Source: Hofstenia miamia (lineage: Eukaryota; Xenacoelomorpha; Acoela). Taken from it: DNA of 64,000 nt. Both the position numbers and the translations under genes were made by a program. The stretch spans positions 1,859,249 to 1,923,248 of the forward strand of contig SCFE01000070.1 in NCBI GenBank assembly GCA_004352715.1, read 5' to 3'. Numbering within the stretch: position 1 is the stretch's first letter; every line of letters begins with the position of its first letter. Positions 54,731 to 64,000 of the stretch are shown piece by piece. The notes under the pieces were generated by a model. The model did no database searches, was not told the origin of the DNA, and saw only the letters and a program-made list of their open reading frames with translations.

Positions 54731-55265
54731 NNNNNNNNNNNNNNNNNNNNNNNNNNNNNNNNNNNNNNNNNNNNNNNNNNNNNNNNNNNNNNNNNNNNNN
54801 NNNNNNNNNNNNNNNNNNNNNNNNNNNNNNNNNNNNNNNNNNNNNNNNNNNNNNNNNNNNNNNNNNNNNNNNNNNNNNNNNNNNNNNNNNNNNNNNNNNN
54901 NNNNNNNNNNNNNNNNNNNNNNNNNNNNNNNNNNNNNNNNNNNNNNNNNNNNNNNNNNNNNNNNNNNNNNNNNNNNNNNNNNNNNNNNNNNNNNNNNNNN
55001 NNNNNNNNNNNNNNNNNNNNNNNNNNNNNNNNNNNNNNNNNNNNNNNNNNNNNNNNNNNNNNNNNNNNNNNNNNNNNNNNNNNNNNNNNNNNNNNNNNNN
55101 NNNNNNNNNNNNNNNNNNNNNNNNNNNNNNNNNNNNNNNNNNNNNNNNNNNNNNNNNNNNNNNNNNNNNNNNNNNNNNNNNNNNNNNNNNNNNNNNNNNN
55201 NNNNNNNNNNNNNNNNNNNNNNNNNNNNNNNNNNNNNNNNNNNNNNNNNNNNNNNNNNNNNNNNN
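54731..55265. other. assembly gap (535 N) between integrase and ORF3
   Basis: It hides the end of integrase and most of the integrase/ORF3 spacer of element C. Confidence 0.95.
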
Positions 55266-58200
55266 GCGTAAATTCATTATTATCGTCTATAATTACATGC
55301 TCTATGTCTTTTATGGCTCTCTTAAGCCTTTGAAAGTGTACCATTTTACCGTTGTTTAAGGTATATGTATTGTGGTCAAGCACTTTTTCAATTGTAAATG
55401 GGCCTTGCCAGTCATTAGCGAGTTTCCGTACCTGGCGGCTGTCAGTTGCAATGCGGGGCAGGTAGGCGAAGACCTTGTCGCCACGTTTATGGGGTTCACC
55501 ATATAATTTTTTATTGAAGTTCTTCTTCTGCCGGATGCTGGATTGGTTGGTATTATGACAGATCATTAGATGAATTTGTTGCATGTCAGCGAGCAATGGG
55601 CTCACGTAGCTATCCACACTAGTTTCAGCGTATTTTGGGAACATCATTGCTAATGAAGTGGCGGCTTCTCTGCCGAACATGGCTTTAAAGGGGCTTATCC
55701 CAGTGGTTGCGTGAACTGAAGTGTTGTAAAAGTATTCGACACCTTTGATAATTCGCCTCCATTGCTTCCCAGCGGCTTGAGACAAAGCTACTCGAATTAG
55801 TTTGATGAGAGTGCAGTTCAATCTCTCCACCAAGCCGTTAGCCTGGTGATGGTATGCGGTTGTTAGCTCATGCATTATTTCTAGTTCGATCATCAGTGCG
55901 CGTAAGAGGTTGCTCTCGAATTGTGGGCCTTGATCCGAAACTAGTTTGTGCATCAGTCCATACTTGAGGATCCACTCCTTGAGGATTTTGTCGGCTACGA
56001 CCTCGGTGGTGGTGCTGTTAAGAGGAATTATGCAGGCAAACTTAGTGAAATGATCTACAATCACAAGCAAATACTGGAAGCCCTCATCATCTTTGGACAA
56101 TTGTTCCAGGTCAACATGTACTAACTGATTTGGGCCTTCTGCCGATCGCGATTCCATTTCAGTGCACTGCTGGGGGAAGTGGTGGAGGTTGTTTAGCAGG
56201 CACTTCTCACATTTGTTGATGACGTCGGTGACAGTGGTGCGGATCCCTGTGGTCACGTATCTAGAGTTGAACGTCTTCTCGGTCTGGAGGATACCGAGGT
56301 GACCTTGCTCATGGACTCTACGCACTAAGTCCTGCTTGAAGTATTCTGGGATGGCTAGACGATTGCTATGTTTGCTCTTCGCATATAATAAACCTTTGTC
56401 AGTCACGCACCAATTAAAGTGGTGGAAATAACGATTTACCTTCGGTGCAGTAGGGAAGTAGGGGTCCTTCATTCTCCTCATTATCTGATCTAATATCCAG
56501 TCGCGGTGCTGGTAGCGAACGATTTCTTCTTCTGAGATTTCTTCTTTCAGTGATATCGCGAGAATCGGTCTTCCACATTGGTCAGCGCTTATTTCGGGTA
56601 TCAGCTGATACTCAGTGTGGGGGATAAAGGAGAAGGGCACCTTTTTGCCACCCGGCTTTTTGAGATCGCGCTTGTAGCTCAGAAGAGCTGTCCAATAGTC
56701 TGCATTGAGGTGAAGCCTTCCAGGGCGATGCTTGATGGTGAATGTGAAGTCGTTTAGGTACTTGATCCATCTCACTACTATGGTCGATCTGTTGCCGCTA
56801 AATTTCTTTAACCACGCCCACGCACTATTATCAGTTCGCTGAGTACAAAGTAACGAAATTTTTTCAGAGACTACGAGTGCGAGCATTTCACACTTAGTCA
56901 CACCATAATTCTTCTCGGATGGTCTGAGTTTTCAGCTGAAGTATTGCACCGGACTTTCTACTCCGTCGATGTCTTGACTTAGGATCCCACTGATGGCGAC
57001 AGCGCTGGCATCGCAATCAATTGTGAAGTCCTTCGTATAGTCAGGAGTGTTTAAGGATGGTATCTTCTTGAGTTCCTTTTTGATGCCTTCAAGGGCTTCT
57101 TGCTCTTGCCAAGTCCATTTGAACTCGACGGACTTCTTCAGCAGATTGGAGATGGTTCTGGTNNNNNNNNNNNNNNNNNNNNNNNNNNNNNNNNNNNNNN
57201 NNNNNNNNNNNNNNNNNNNNNNNNNNNNNNNNNNNNNNNNNNNNNNNNNNNNNNNNNNNNNNNNNNNNNNNNNNNNNNNNNNNNNNNNNNNNNNNNNNNN
57301 NNNNNNNNNNNNNNNNNNNNNNNNNNNNNNNNNNNNNNNNNNNNNNNNNNNNNNNNNNNNNNNNNNNNNNNNNNNNNNNNNNNNNNNNNNNNNNNNNNNN
57401 NNNNNNNNNNNNNNNNNNNNNNNNNNNNNNNNNNNNNNNNNNNNNNNNNNNNNNNNNNNNNNNNNNNNNNNNNNNNNNNNNNNNNNNNNNNNNNNNNNNN
57501 NNNNNNNNNNNNNNNNNNNNNNNNNNNNNNNNNNNNNNNNNNNNNNNNNNNNNNNNNNNNNNNNNNNNNNNNNNNNNNNNNNNNNNNNNNNNNNNNNNNN
57601 NNNNNNNNNNNNNNNNNNNNNNNNNNNNNNNNNNNNNNNNNNNNNNNNNNNNNNNNTTCTTGATAGATATCTTCCCCGGCTCGACAACACGACCAAGGAA
57701 AGTCACTTTGGTTTGAAGTAGTGCACATTTAGTCCCGTTCACCTTAAGTCCCGCTCTGTGCAATAAGTCCAGGGTTCGACCAAGCTTCTGGAGATGTTCC
57801 ACAAAAGTGTGGCTTGCAACCAAGATGTCGTCGATATAGGCTAAAACGCCTGGTGCGAGGAGATTTTCGCCATCTTTGAGAATTTTTGTGACATACCGCT
57901 GGAAGGTAGCCGGCGCGTTACATAGACCAAAGGCCATATATTTCCACTCATACAGCCCATATGGAGTGATGAAGGTGGTCTTTGCAATGTCAGCAGGGCG
58001 CATGGGTACCTGCCAGTAGGCTTTGCACAAGTCCAGGCATGAGAAAAATTTATACTTGCTAGCGTTGTAAAGGAGATCCTCTATCCTAGGCAGGGGGTAC
58101 GCATCGTTGATGGTGATATCATTTAGCTTGCGAAAATCGATGCATAGACGATACTTATCGCCCTGACGGATGAATACAGTATGTGCAGCATACGGGCTGT

Positions 58201-58702
58201 TGCTCCCCTGGATGATCCCACTTTCAATTAGGTCGCTGAGGATCTTCTCGTATTCATGTTTCAGATTTTCCAGCACTCGACGTATGGGTAGACGGATCGG
58301 GCGATCATGTTTTAGTTCAATGGCATGCTCTTCGCCTATTGCTTGTCCGACACTGATGGCGCTGTAATTAAAAACTTTGTCCTTGCCATGAAGTAGAGAC
58401 GACAAAGATCTCCTCTCCTTGTGAGTTAGATGAGGATGAGAGTTTTCAGAGACCGTGGGCACCTTTACTGGACTCGAGGAGGCTTTGAGGTCGTGAACTG
58501 CAGTGCAGATCGGTAGGCAAGTGACTGGAATGTTCTCGACCTTTACCGGTACTCCTATTAGCTGCAGTTGAGGGATTCCAATCCTTACCGACGAAGCCGA
58601 CCCATTCAGAACTGTAACATATGTTTTTCCTCGGGTTACCTTGCACAAGTCAGGCAAAAAGGAAACTCCGCGCACGTACTTGCCTTTATGTCCGGATATC
58701 AT
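55266..58702 (-). CDS. pol: pol of element C: RT, RNase H, integrase (partial, gap, one TGA)
   Basis: The RT half (58702-57657) has GQAIGEEHAI, LPIRRVLENL, CIDFRKLNDI, LDLCKAYWQVPM and YIDD at 57827-57838. A gap (57163-57656) follows. RNase H has DFTIDCDASAVAISGILSQ, an in-frame TGA at 56934-56932 after QYFS, and then KCEMLALV. The segment before RTDNSAWAWL is about six residues shorter than in B. Integrase, numbered from Met at 56901, has His197, His201, Cys231 and Cys234, then Asp264, Asp323 and Glu359, spaced as in the classic DDE core (35 residues between the last two). A WQGPFTIEKV module is near its end. No chromodomain is seen. The ATG at 58702 overlaps the protease TGA. Confidence 0.9.
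57163..57656. other. assembly gap (494 N) inside RT/RNase H
   Basis: The two sides of pol are in different frames, so the N count is not exact. Confidence 0.95.
58699..58702 (-). promoter_or_regulatory. ATGA stop-start overlap, protease to RT
   Basis: The protease TGA (58701-58699) shares bases with the RT ATG (58702-58700). The geometry is that of coupled termination and reinitiation. A homologous overlap lies in A at 5880-5883. Confidence 0.7.
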
Positions 58703-59229
58703 GACATCTCTGTTGATTCTACTCTCATCCAGTGTTTCAGTTCGAGAAATATGGGCTCATCCAAGTTGAAGACGACCTCTTTCTCAGGGATCGTGACCAG
58801 TTGTGTTGCCTCCTGGTCTTTAATAGAGATGGTGCTGTTCTTAAAATCAATGACGCAGGAGTTCCATTCCAAGAAGTCATTTCCTAGAATGAGATCGTAC
58901 GGGAGACGGTGATTGGAGGTATCTATTACTAGCAAGTCCACCTTGAATGGCTCTGCATGAATCTTGATAGGAGCATCAGTTAGCTTGCCTTTCAGAGAAA
59001 GGGGATTTCCCGAGGCGTTAATTAGCTTCGCACTAGAGGGATCTAATGAGTCTTGAGTTAAACAAAGTTCTCTGCAACATTCATCACTTATGATGGAGGC
59101 TGCGGCTCCTGTATCCACAGTGGCATTGAAGATGTTGCCATTCATCTCGATGGGAATCAGATTTTTCCGGATTAACTGAGTGATTACTAAGACATGGTGA
59201 TCTCGTGCGCGTTTTTCAGGAGGCGGCAT
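58699..59229 (-). CDS. pol: retropepsin-type protease of element C
   Basis: A 176-codon aspartic protease in its own frame, +1 to gag and with RT at -1 to it. The catalytic loop TVDTGAAASIISDEC is intact, followed by the flap region and the block YDLILGNDFL. The ATG is four bases past the gag stop (TAG TTGG ATG). The stop forms ATGA with the RT start. It would cleave the polyproteins in the particle. Having protease as a separate ORF rather than fused to RT is unusual for Ty3/gypsy elements. Confidence 0.88.
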   Translation of the reverse strand: MPPPEKRARDHHVLVITQLIRKNLIPIEMNGNIFNATVDTGAAASIISDECCRELCLTQDSLDPSSAKLINASGNPLSLKGKLTDAPIKIHAEPFKVDLLVIDTSNHRLPYDLILGNDFLEWNSCVIDFKNSTISIKDQEATQLVTIPEKEVVFNLDEPIFLELKHWMRVESTEMS

Positions 59230-59233
59230 CCAA

Positions 59234-61075
59234 CTAATTTAAATCTTGTGACGTGGCAGGCGGATCAGTATCAAGATTGACTAAGTTGTCGACACACAGG
59301 GCTTTGGTGGATGGTTCATCAATGATGAAACCTTCGCTGTTGGCAACAAGCTGGATTTTCGCCTTACATTGGGATTTCAGATGCCCCTTTTCCCCACACG
59401 TGTAACAGCGCACTGATGACAAGTCAAATATCTTCTTACCAAGAACAGGCCTCTTGAGTTCAAAACCTTTCGTCCCAGGTACGCCGGAGAATTTAGTAAT
59501 GTCGCTGTTGATACATTGCGAGTTCTGAAGCATGTATACCATGCTGATAGCCTTACGGATTATTTCATGGAGGCTGTCTTCAGGATCACATCTGACTTCC
59601 AGCCGATTTCTAATTGGCGTAGGGAAACCTCGGCAAATGTAAGAGAACAAGTCGTGCTTGGAATACTCTTTTGACAGACTGCTCAGGCGGAAGAGGCGTT
59701 CGACCTGGGTTATGTAGTTCCGGATGTTGTCACCAAATTTGAAAGACATGTTGCACAGAAGCGTCTTATACTGGTGTTTAATGTGCGGCGCTTGATAATG
59801 GTCTTCAAAGAAACCCACCAGCATTTGATAATCAGTTTTGATGTTTTGGTCCAGCATCATATACTGATTGTATGCCAACCCACTAAGATACAAAGGGAAC
59901 TGTGATACGGCGGTCTCTTGTGAATTCTTATGTTGTTTCATAGTCAATTCGAAAAGAAAAAACCATTCGTCAAAAGACTGGGCAATGGCATCGATTTGCC
60001 CGGTAAATTTGGGTAGAACGGAATGCTTGCTGTATACTGGTATCTGCCCATAGGACTTGAGAGGGAGGATTGATTCACAGTACCTTGGTTGACTCTTAGA
60101 GCCTGATGCTTCCTTAAATGGACTAGTGTCACTCGCATGTTGCTCCTTAGAAGCAGGGATGACAGCTGTACTTATTGGATCAGATAATGGCGGAACGTAA
60201 CCAGTTTGAGGAGTTGCTCCAGTTGTCAATGTAGAGACCTGAGCGAGAGTGGCCTGAGCAAAGGTAGGTCGACTGTGCGAGGGAGAGGTGACAGAAGGCA
60301 CAGATGGAGACACCCCACATAAGGATGTGGCTGGAGGAGGGTGGCTTACACCAATGAGCTGAACAACTCTGCAGATAATCCTCTCAGCCAGTTCGTCGAG
60401 GGCTTCGTTTAACTCAGCATGGGTAACATAGTCATCGTGATCTCGGCTGGGCAATGGTCCTTCAGGCTGATTAGAGTGATGAATGGAGTTCTTTAACTCA
60501 TTAATTTGCAATTCGAGAGCGAAGGTTGACTCTAGCATTTGTCTCTCCATTCGCTGGTATGCTACATGTTGGGTGTTAAGCTCGGCCTGCAGGGACTTGA
60601 CCTGGCGTTCACTCTCCATTCTTAACGACACCTGCTGTGACAACTCGTCCTGCAAATGCTCGATCTCGGCTATGTGGACATCAAAGTGAGGCGGAGGACC
60701 ACCGGCATAACTGTGAGGGCGCAATGGGATTGGTGGCGCGTTCTTGGTGTTTAAGATGCGTCGCAGGTTTCTCTGAAATGACGGACTTTTGTTAGCATTG
60801 CCATGGGGGATAGTAGAAGCATTATGACTATCATTCATTCTTTGAACGTCAGGAGAAGTCAGAGGACAGAAATTCAACAATGATCCAAAGGTGTGAGGGG
60901 TAGCGTCCAGGCTACCAACACTTGCACAGGGGACACTCCGAGTGGGAGGGGTCCCAAAAGTAGGAGAATAAATTACAGTACAAGTTGAACCAGAATCCAT
61001 TGGAATGTAAAGAACAAAACAACGATTTTCAGAACTGACAATGGGAGCACTCCCATGCACACAGGAACGAAACAA
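59234..61075 (-). CDS. gag: gag of element C
   Basis: The 613-codon frame has an in-frame Met27 (60997, MDSGSTC) as the likely start, because the first 26 codons are shared with no other copy. A Pro/Ser-rich head is followed by a coiled coil (about 132-205). A Ser/Thr/Pro linker comes next, then the lineage signature KFTGQIDAIAQSFDEWFFLF with the capsid-like core (about 345-500). One CCHC knuckle, CYTCGEKGHLKSQC, lies at residues 557-570 (59407-59366). There is no internal stop. It forms the particle and binds RNA. The protease ORF starts four bases after its TAG. Confidence 0.9.
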   Translation of the reverse strand: MFRSCVHGSAPIVSSENRCFVLYIPMDSGSTCTVIYSPTFGTPPTRSVPCASVGSLDATPHTFGSLLNFCPLTSPDVQRMNDSHNASTIPHGNANKSPSFQRNLRRILNTKNAPPIPLRPHSYAGGPPPHFDVHIAEIEHLQDELSQQVSLRMESERQVKSLQAELNTQHVAYQRMERQMLESTFALELQINELKNSIHHSNQPEGPLPSRDHDDYVTHAELNEALDELAERIICRVVQLIGVSHPPPATSLCGVSPSVPSVTSPSHSRPTFAQATLAQVSTLTTGATPQTGYVPPLSDPISTAVIPASKEQHASDTSPFKEASGSKSQPRYCESILPLKSYGQIPVYSKHSVLPKFTGQIDAIAQSFDEWFFLFELTMKQHKNSQETAVSQFPLYLSGLAYNQYMMLDQNIKTDYQMLVGFFEDHYQAPHIKHQYKTLLCNMSFKFGDNIRNYITQVERLFRLSSLSKEYSKHDLFSYICRGFPTPIRNRLEVRCDPEDSLHEIIRKAISMVYMLQNSQCINSDITKFSGVPGTKGFELKRPVLGKKIFDLSSVRCYTCGEKGHLKSQCKAKIQLVANSEGFIIDEPSTKALCVDNLVNLDTDPPATSQDLN

Positions 61076-61375
61076 GAATACTTACAAGGGGTAACAGTGA
61101 TTAGCAGCCCAAAAAGGGGAGAAATGGATATGGCGGCACTTGGTAATAAATCCAACGTAACAAGTAAAACAAACAAGAAATTTAACAGTTGACATCAGCC
61201 AAATAGGAGAACGCGGAGTTGGCGTCATCATCCTTCAAGGGTGAGGAAGTTAATGAATACATCAATGGGTGACTTTCCATGAAGTCTCAAAACGATAATA
61301 CGTACCAAAACGAAAACCAACTCACCACCAAACCATCGAAGAAGAGCAACAAGATTAAACAGTTATCACGTCAGC
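61076..61375 (-). other. leader between PBS and gag of element C
   Basis: About 300 nt of untranslated leader. No specific packaging signal could be recognised. Confidence 0.5.
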
Positions 61376-61393
61376 GTCCTGTCACGGTTGCCA
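61376..61393 (-). promoter_or_regulatory. Primer-binding site of element C
   Basis: Minus-strand TGGCAACCGTGACAGGAC starts directly after the LTR end ATTCTACA. The cognate tRNA is not assigned. Confidence 0.8.
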
Positions 61394-62485
61394 TGTAGAA
61401 TCGGTGGCTGGTAGGGAAACTTAACTAGAAACTTAATTGACTCCACNNNNNNNNNNNNNNNNNNNNNNNNNNNNNNNNNNNNNNNNNNNNNNNNNNNNNN
61501 NNNNNNNNNNNNNNNNNNNNNNNNNNNNNNNNNNNNNNNNNNNNNNNNNNNNNNNNNNNNNNNNNNNNNNNNAGGAAAACTTAACTAGAAACTTAATTGA
61601 CTCCACAAAAGGTTTAGATAGCGTTTACAGAACAGCCATGATTCCGGAGCAGGGATTAACGTAGAACTTATAGCATATAGATGTAACATTGGTAATTCAT
61701 CCAATTAACAGAACTAATTTAGGTAACAACCAAGATGACCAATTCCTGTGGCTTCCAGCCAAAGCGGAACGTCCAGAAGTAAAGTGCTTAACCTATTGAC
61801 TGGTGCTACCCTATTTGTCTCACTCGTTTAATTTCTATCTCACTTCAAAAAATACAAACTCTCATTTTCATTGTTATCTCTCAGCTAACTATTAAATAAT
61901 CTTTAATTACCAGATATTCGTGCTAGCCAACAGCATGGTATCATCACAGTGTTAGGTCTTATAAGTGCATGTACGTGTTGAAATACGAACGAGAGATTTA
62001 TTATTTCCTTATGCATAGCCGTATACATAACTTAATGAACCACAATTCAGACTGGGTAATCAAAAGATCCCCAGAAGCAACTTGTCGCCCCATGCTAATG
62101 AAAGCACTCCCGAATTGTCGCCGATCTTAAGCAATAGATTTCATTTAAAATAATAACTAAATGAAAGATACAACGGTAAAGATGGCAGTTAAGAGTAGAC
62201 AAAGTCTATTGAACATTCGCTACAGTTGTCTCAGCTTATATACAAAAAGATTCAGTTTTACCTGCCTTTGTTTACAATGATTGATATTCAACGTAGTTTA
62301 ACATGTTCATAATAATTTTCCCTCGTAAATTAAATTTGAGCAAAACAAAAGCACCGACAAGGGGACACAAAACTAATAGCAACAAACTAATCTCGAAAAT
62401 GATCAAAAACGTCGTGGTGACGTCATAATACAGTGAATGTAAATCAAAAGATATAAAGGCACAAAATTCCCCGAGCGACTCTACA
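61394..62485 (-). repeat. 5' LTR of element C
   Basis: The termini on the plus strand are TGTAGAATCGG and GCGACTCTACA. The gap 61447-61572 is flanked by a repeated stretch of about 34 bp that is single in the copy at 10291, so the true LTR is about 930 bp. Confidence 0.9.
61447..61572. other. assembly gap (126 N) with duplicated flanks
   Basis: The sequence before it (61413-61446) recurs after it (61573-61606). The gap is probably artificial. Confidence 0.85.
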
Positions 62486-62489
62486 ATAT

Positions 62490-64000
62490 TTATTTTCATA
62501 AGATACATTCAAATAGATATCATAATGTATATGTGTTTTAATTTTGTCTGTCCCATCCAATTTTATTAAATTTCATACCTCTTTTATGCTAATTTTTGCA
62601 CTGTCGAAGTCAAGGTTTTGTTTGTCAGTTTGTAGATTAATTGTGTTGCAAAAAGCACCATTAGATTAAGACTAATTAGACAACACGCTCATTATGTAAT
62701 TTATAAATATAAACTATTTTTCATTCATAACTTTGTATTTGTATTATTTTCGTTTACTGTATGAACTATATGACGGTAATTTTGAAAAATTTACTTTTGA
62801 TTTTTCTTTTTATAGTAATTTTTTAGCAGTTTTGTTTAATGAATGCCTCTTGTTTTATGTAAGGGGCGTAACATTTGCTAGTTCTTGGTCTCTATGTATA
62901 TCCTTGTGTTACATCTGCTTCCATAATACTTGAGATGCTATTCAATAGTATATATTTAAATAAATTTGGTAACTTCAATATGTTCTCCTAGGGTATATTG
63001 TGCAGAAGTATTAAGTTACTATTAAATATAGTTTCTTTTGAGCTTGCCATTTTATAGTAGTGATAAGCCCTGTAGACTAGCATTGTTAGATTGTAGTTCT
63101 TCAATTAGTTTTTATGGGAATATTTTGTTTTCCCCCTGTAGTACACGAAATATCGTGTACACCCACCCCTCAACCCTAAATTTTAATTTTGACCGTTTTT
63201 CGCTGCAAAGCGACTCGAGTTTTGATTTGGCATTGAATTGATTGAAAGATTATCAGCTCCAAAATTGGGATTTTAAATTTATGTTGATGTACTCAACAAA
63301 TTCTTACTATTCAAATGAAATGTTCTAGCAAAAGAAATTGGTTTTCTCATAGAATATTTAGTTCATGCTAAATGAATGCTTAGCTTTAAAAGAAATACCG
63401 AACTCCTGGTGTTTTATCAAAATTAATCCTAACATGAAAGTAACTAAGAATTGTTAAAATTTAATGTCGGTTGGTCAAGCATCCTTTTTTAAAGATGTTA
63501 GAATCCATATCAATTTGCTTACAAAAAATAGTCTCACTGTCGATACAATTTCCTTTGTGATAAATATATTGTATCCAGTCTTGATACAAAACACTTCTGC
63601 TCAATATAGCTTTTAGACAAACTTATGAAGTTTCTGAAGAAATCAAATTTTCTTAGTTGGTTACATAGTTATCGTTTTCTTGTAAGAACGAAAACAATTT
63701 ACATCTTATTATGGAAAATGTTGTAAGCTGCGAACCTTCAACACCAGTGCGGCTCAAGTAGATGTCCTATACAACAGTTTCGATACGAACGACACCTTGA
63801 AATTCCATTGTTGTAAAGTTTACAGATGATTCAACTGCTTCTTCTTGTATAGCCCACGAAGATGATTTAAAAAATATGATAAAACGATAAACGGAACGTC
63901 TCAAAAGTGAAGTTATAGTTCCGGTATTTCTTAATCGTCGATGATGATAAACTGTGTTTTTCCAATAAAATTAAAGCAGTCAGTCAATTCTCCAAACTTC
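62490..64000. other. AT-rich flanking DNA, no gene recognised
   Basis: Short open frames only, without motifs and with low-complexity composition. It contains a small hairpin at 63141-63160. It is likely host intergenic or intronic DNA. Confidence 0.5.
63141..63160. repeat. short inverted repeat (8-bp stem)
   Basis: GTACACGA and TCGTGTAC flank a 4-nt loop. No terminator-like T run or element boundary was recognised around it. Confidence 0.6.

Larger units (their letters stand above)
51242..62485 (-). mobile_element. Element C: youngest lineage II LTR retrotransposon with ORF3
   Basis: Bounded by ATAT duplications (51238-51241 and 62486-62489). Minus-strand order is 5' LTR, PBS, gag, protease, RT-RNase H-integrase, ORF3, PPT, 3' LTR. 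All genes are open except for one TGA in RNase H and one in ORF3, and a possible short deletion in RNase H. Two gaps hide parts of pol. CpG is frequent, unlike in D1 and B, which fits recent insertion. Confidence 0.92.

Noticed and set aside
59237-59243. TTTAAAT heptamer right before the gag stop of element C, a possible -1 frameshift site
   Set aside because: The protease ORF lies in the +1 frame relative to gag, so a -1 slip would enter the wrong frame.
63141-63160. Hairpin as a DNA-transposon or MITE terminus
   Set aside because: No matching terminus or target duplication was found in the window.
62733-63241. Small Phe/Tyr-rich ORFs in the right flank
   Set aside because: Expected by chance in AT-rich DNA. 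No splice structure or domain is seen.
1-64000. CRISPR-like or bacterial mobile-element interpretation of the repeats
   Set aside because: The repeats are LTRs and element fragments with eukaryotic retrotransposon genes. Repeat length and spacing do not fit CRISPR.

Overview
The window is eukaryotic, almost certainly from an invertebrate animal. It is AT-rich, there is no operon-like packing, and essentially all recognisable coding sequence belongs to retrotransposons. These are Ty3/gypsy-type LTR elements plus one near-intact APE-type non-LTR element whose ORF2 carries a 2A-like motif, a combination known from aquatic invertebrates. I found no convincing host gene, tRNA, rRNA or CRISPR. Seven multi-base N gaps (1793-2792, 10766-11765, 13579-14578, 26633-26679, 54731-55265, 57163-57656, 61447-61572) and five single n's (25623, 25744, 27763, 39011, 51390) mark assembly joins. 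Several of these joins have duplicated flanks.

Two LTR-element lineages are interleaved. Lineage I has LTRs of about 1.1 kb with ends TGTAGC...TTACA, and covers elements A, D1, E and fragments. Lineage II has LTRs of about 0.93-1.0 kb with ends TGTAGA...CTACA, and covers elements B and C. Both share one layout: LTR, PBS, gag (basic/coiled-coil N-terminus, capsid-like core, CCHC knuckle), protease in its own frame, RT-RNase H-integrase, then a large third ORF of about 1000 codons ending at the polypurine tract. ORF3 has no signal peptide, membrane span or motif I recognise. It occurs in both lineages, so it is an old conserved part of these elements and the best candidate here for something undescribed.

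Layout. 1-3186: LTR pieces and a gap. 3187-10290: element A (+), decayed, with an RT deletion. 10291-15193: a nested lineage II LTR insertion into A's ORF3, with TTAG target-site duplications, itself holding an inverted lineage I fragment and an LTR. 15194-16440: rest of A's ORF3. About 16441-23442: element B (+), decayed, cut in ORF3 by minus-sense lineage I LTR material at 23443-29527, which includes the deletion derivative E. 29930-31920: an ORF3 C-terminus plus PPT plus LTR of B type. 31921-44723: element D1 (-), full length but decayed, carrying a solo LTR (CTCT duplication) and another LTR insertion (TTCA duplication). 44724-46675: another B-like ORF3 C-terminus plus LTR (+). About 46676-51060: the non-LTR element (-). 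51242-62485: element C (-), the youngest LTR element, with ATAT duplications and nearly open gag, PR, pol and ORF3. 62490-64000: AT-rich flank without a recognisable gene.

In these elements Gag would form the particle, PR would mature it, RT/RNase H copies the RNA from a tRNA primer, and integrase inserts the cDNA with 4-bp duplications. The role of ORF3 is unknown. PR to RT and integrase to ORF3 are joined by overlapping stop-start sites (ATGA or GTGA), suggesting coupled translation of the downstream ORFs.
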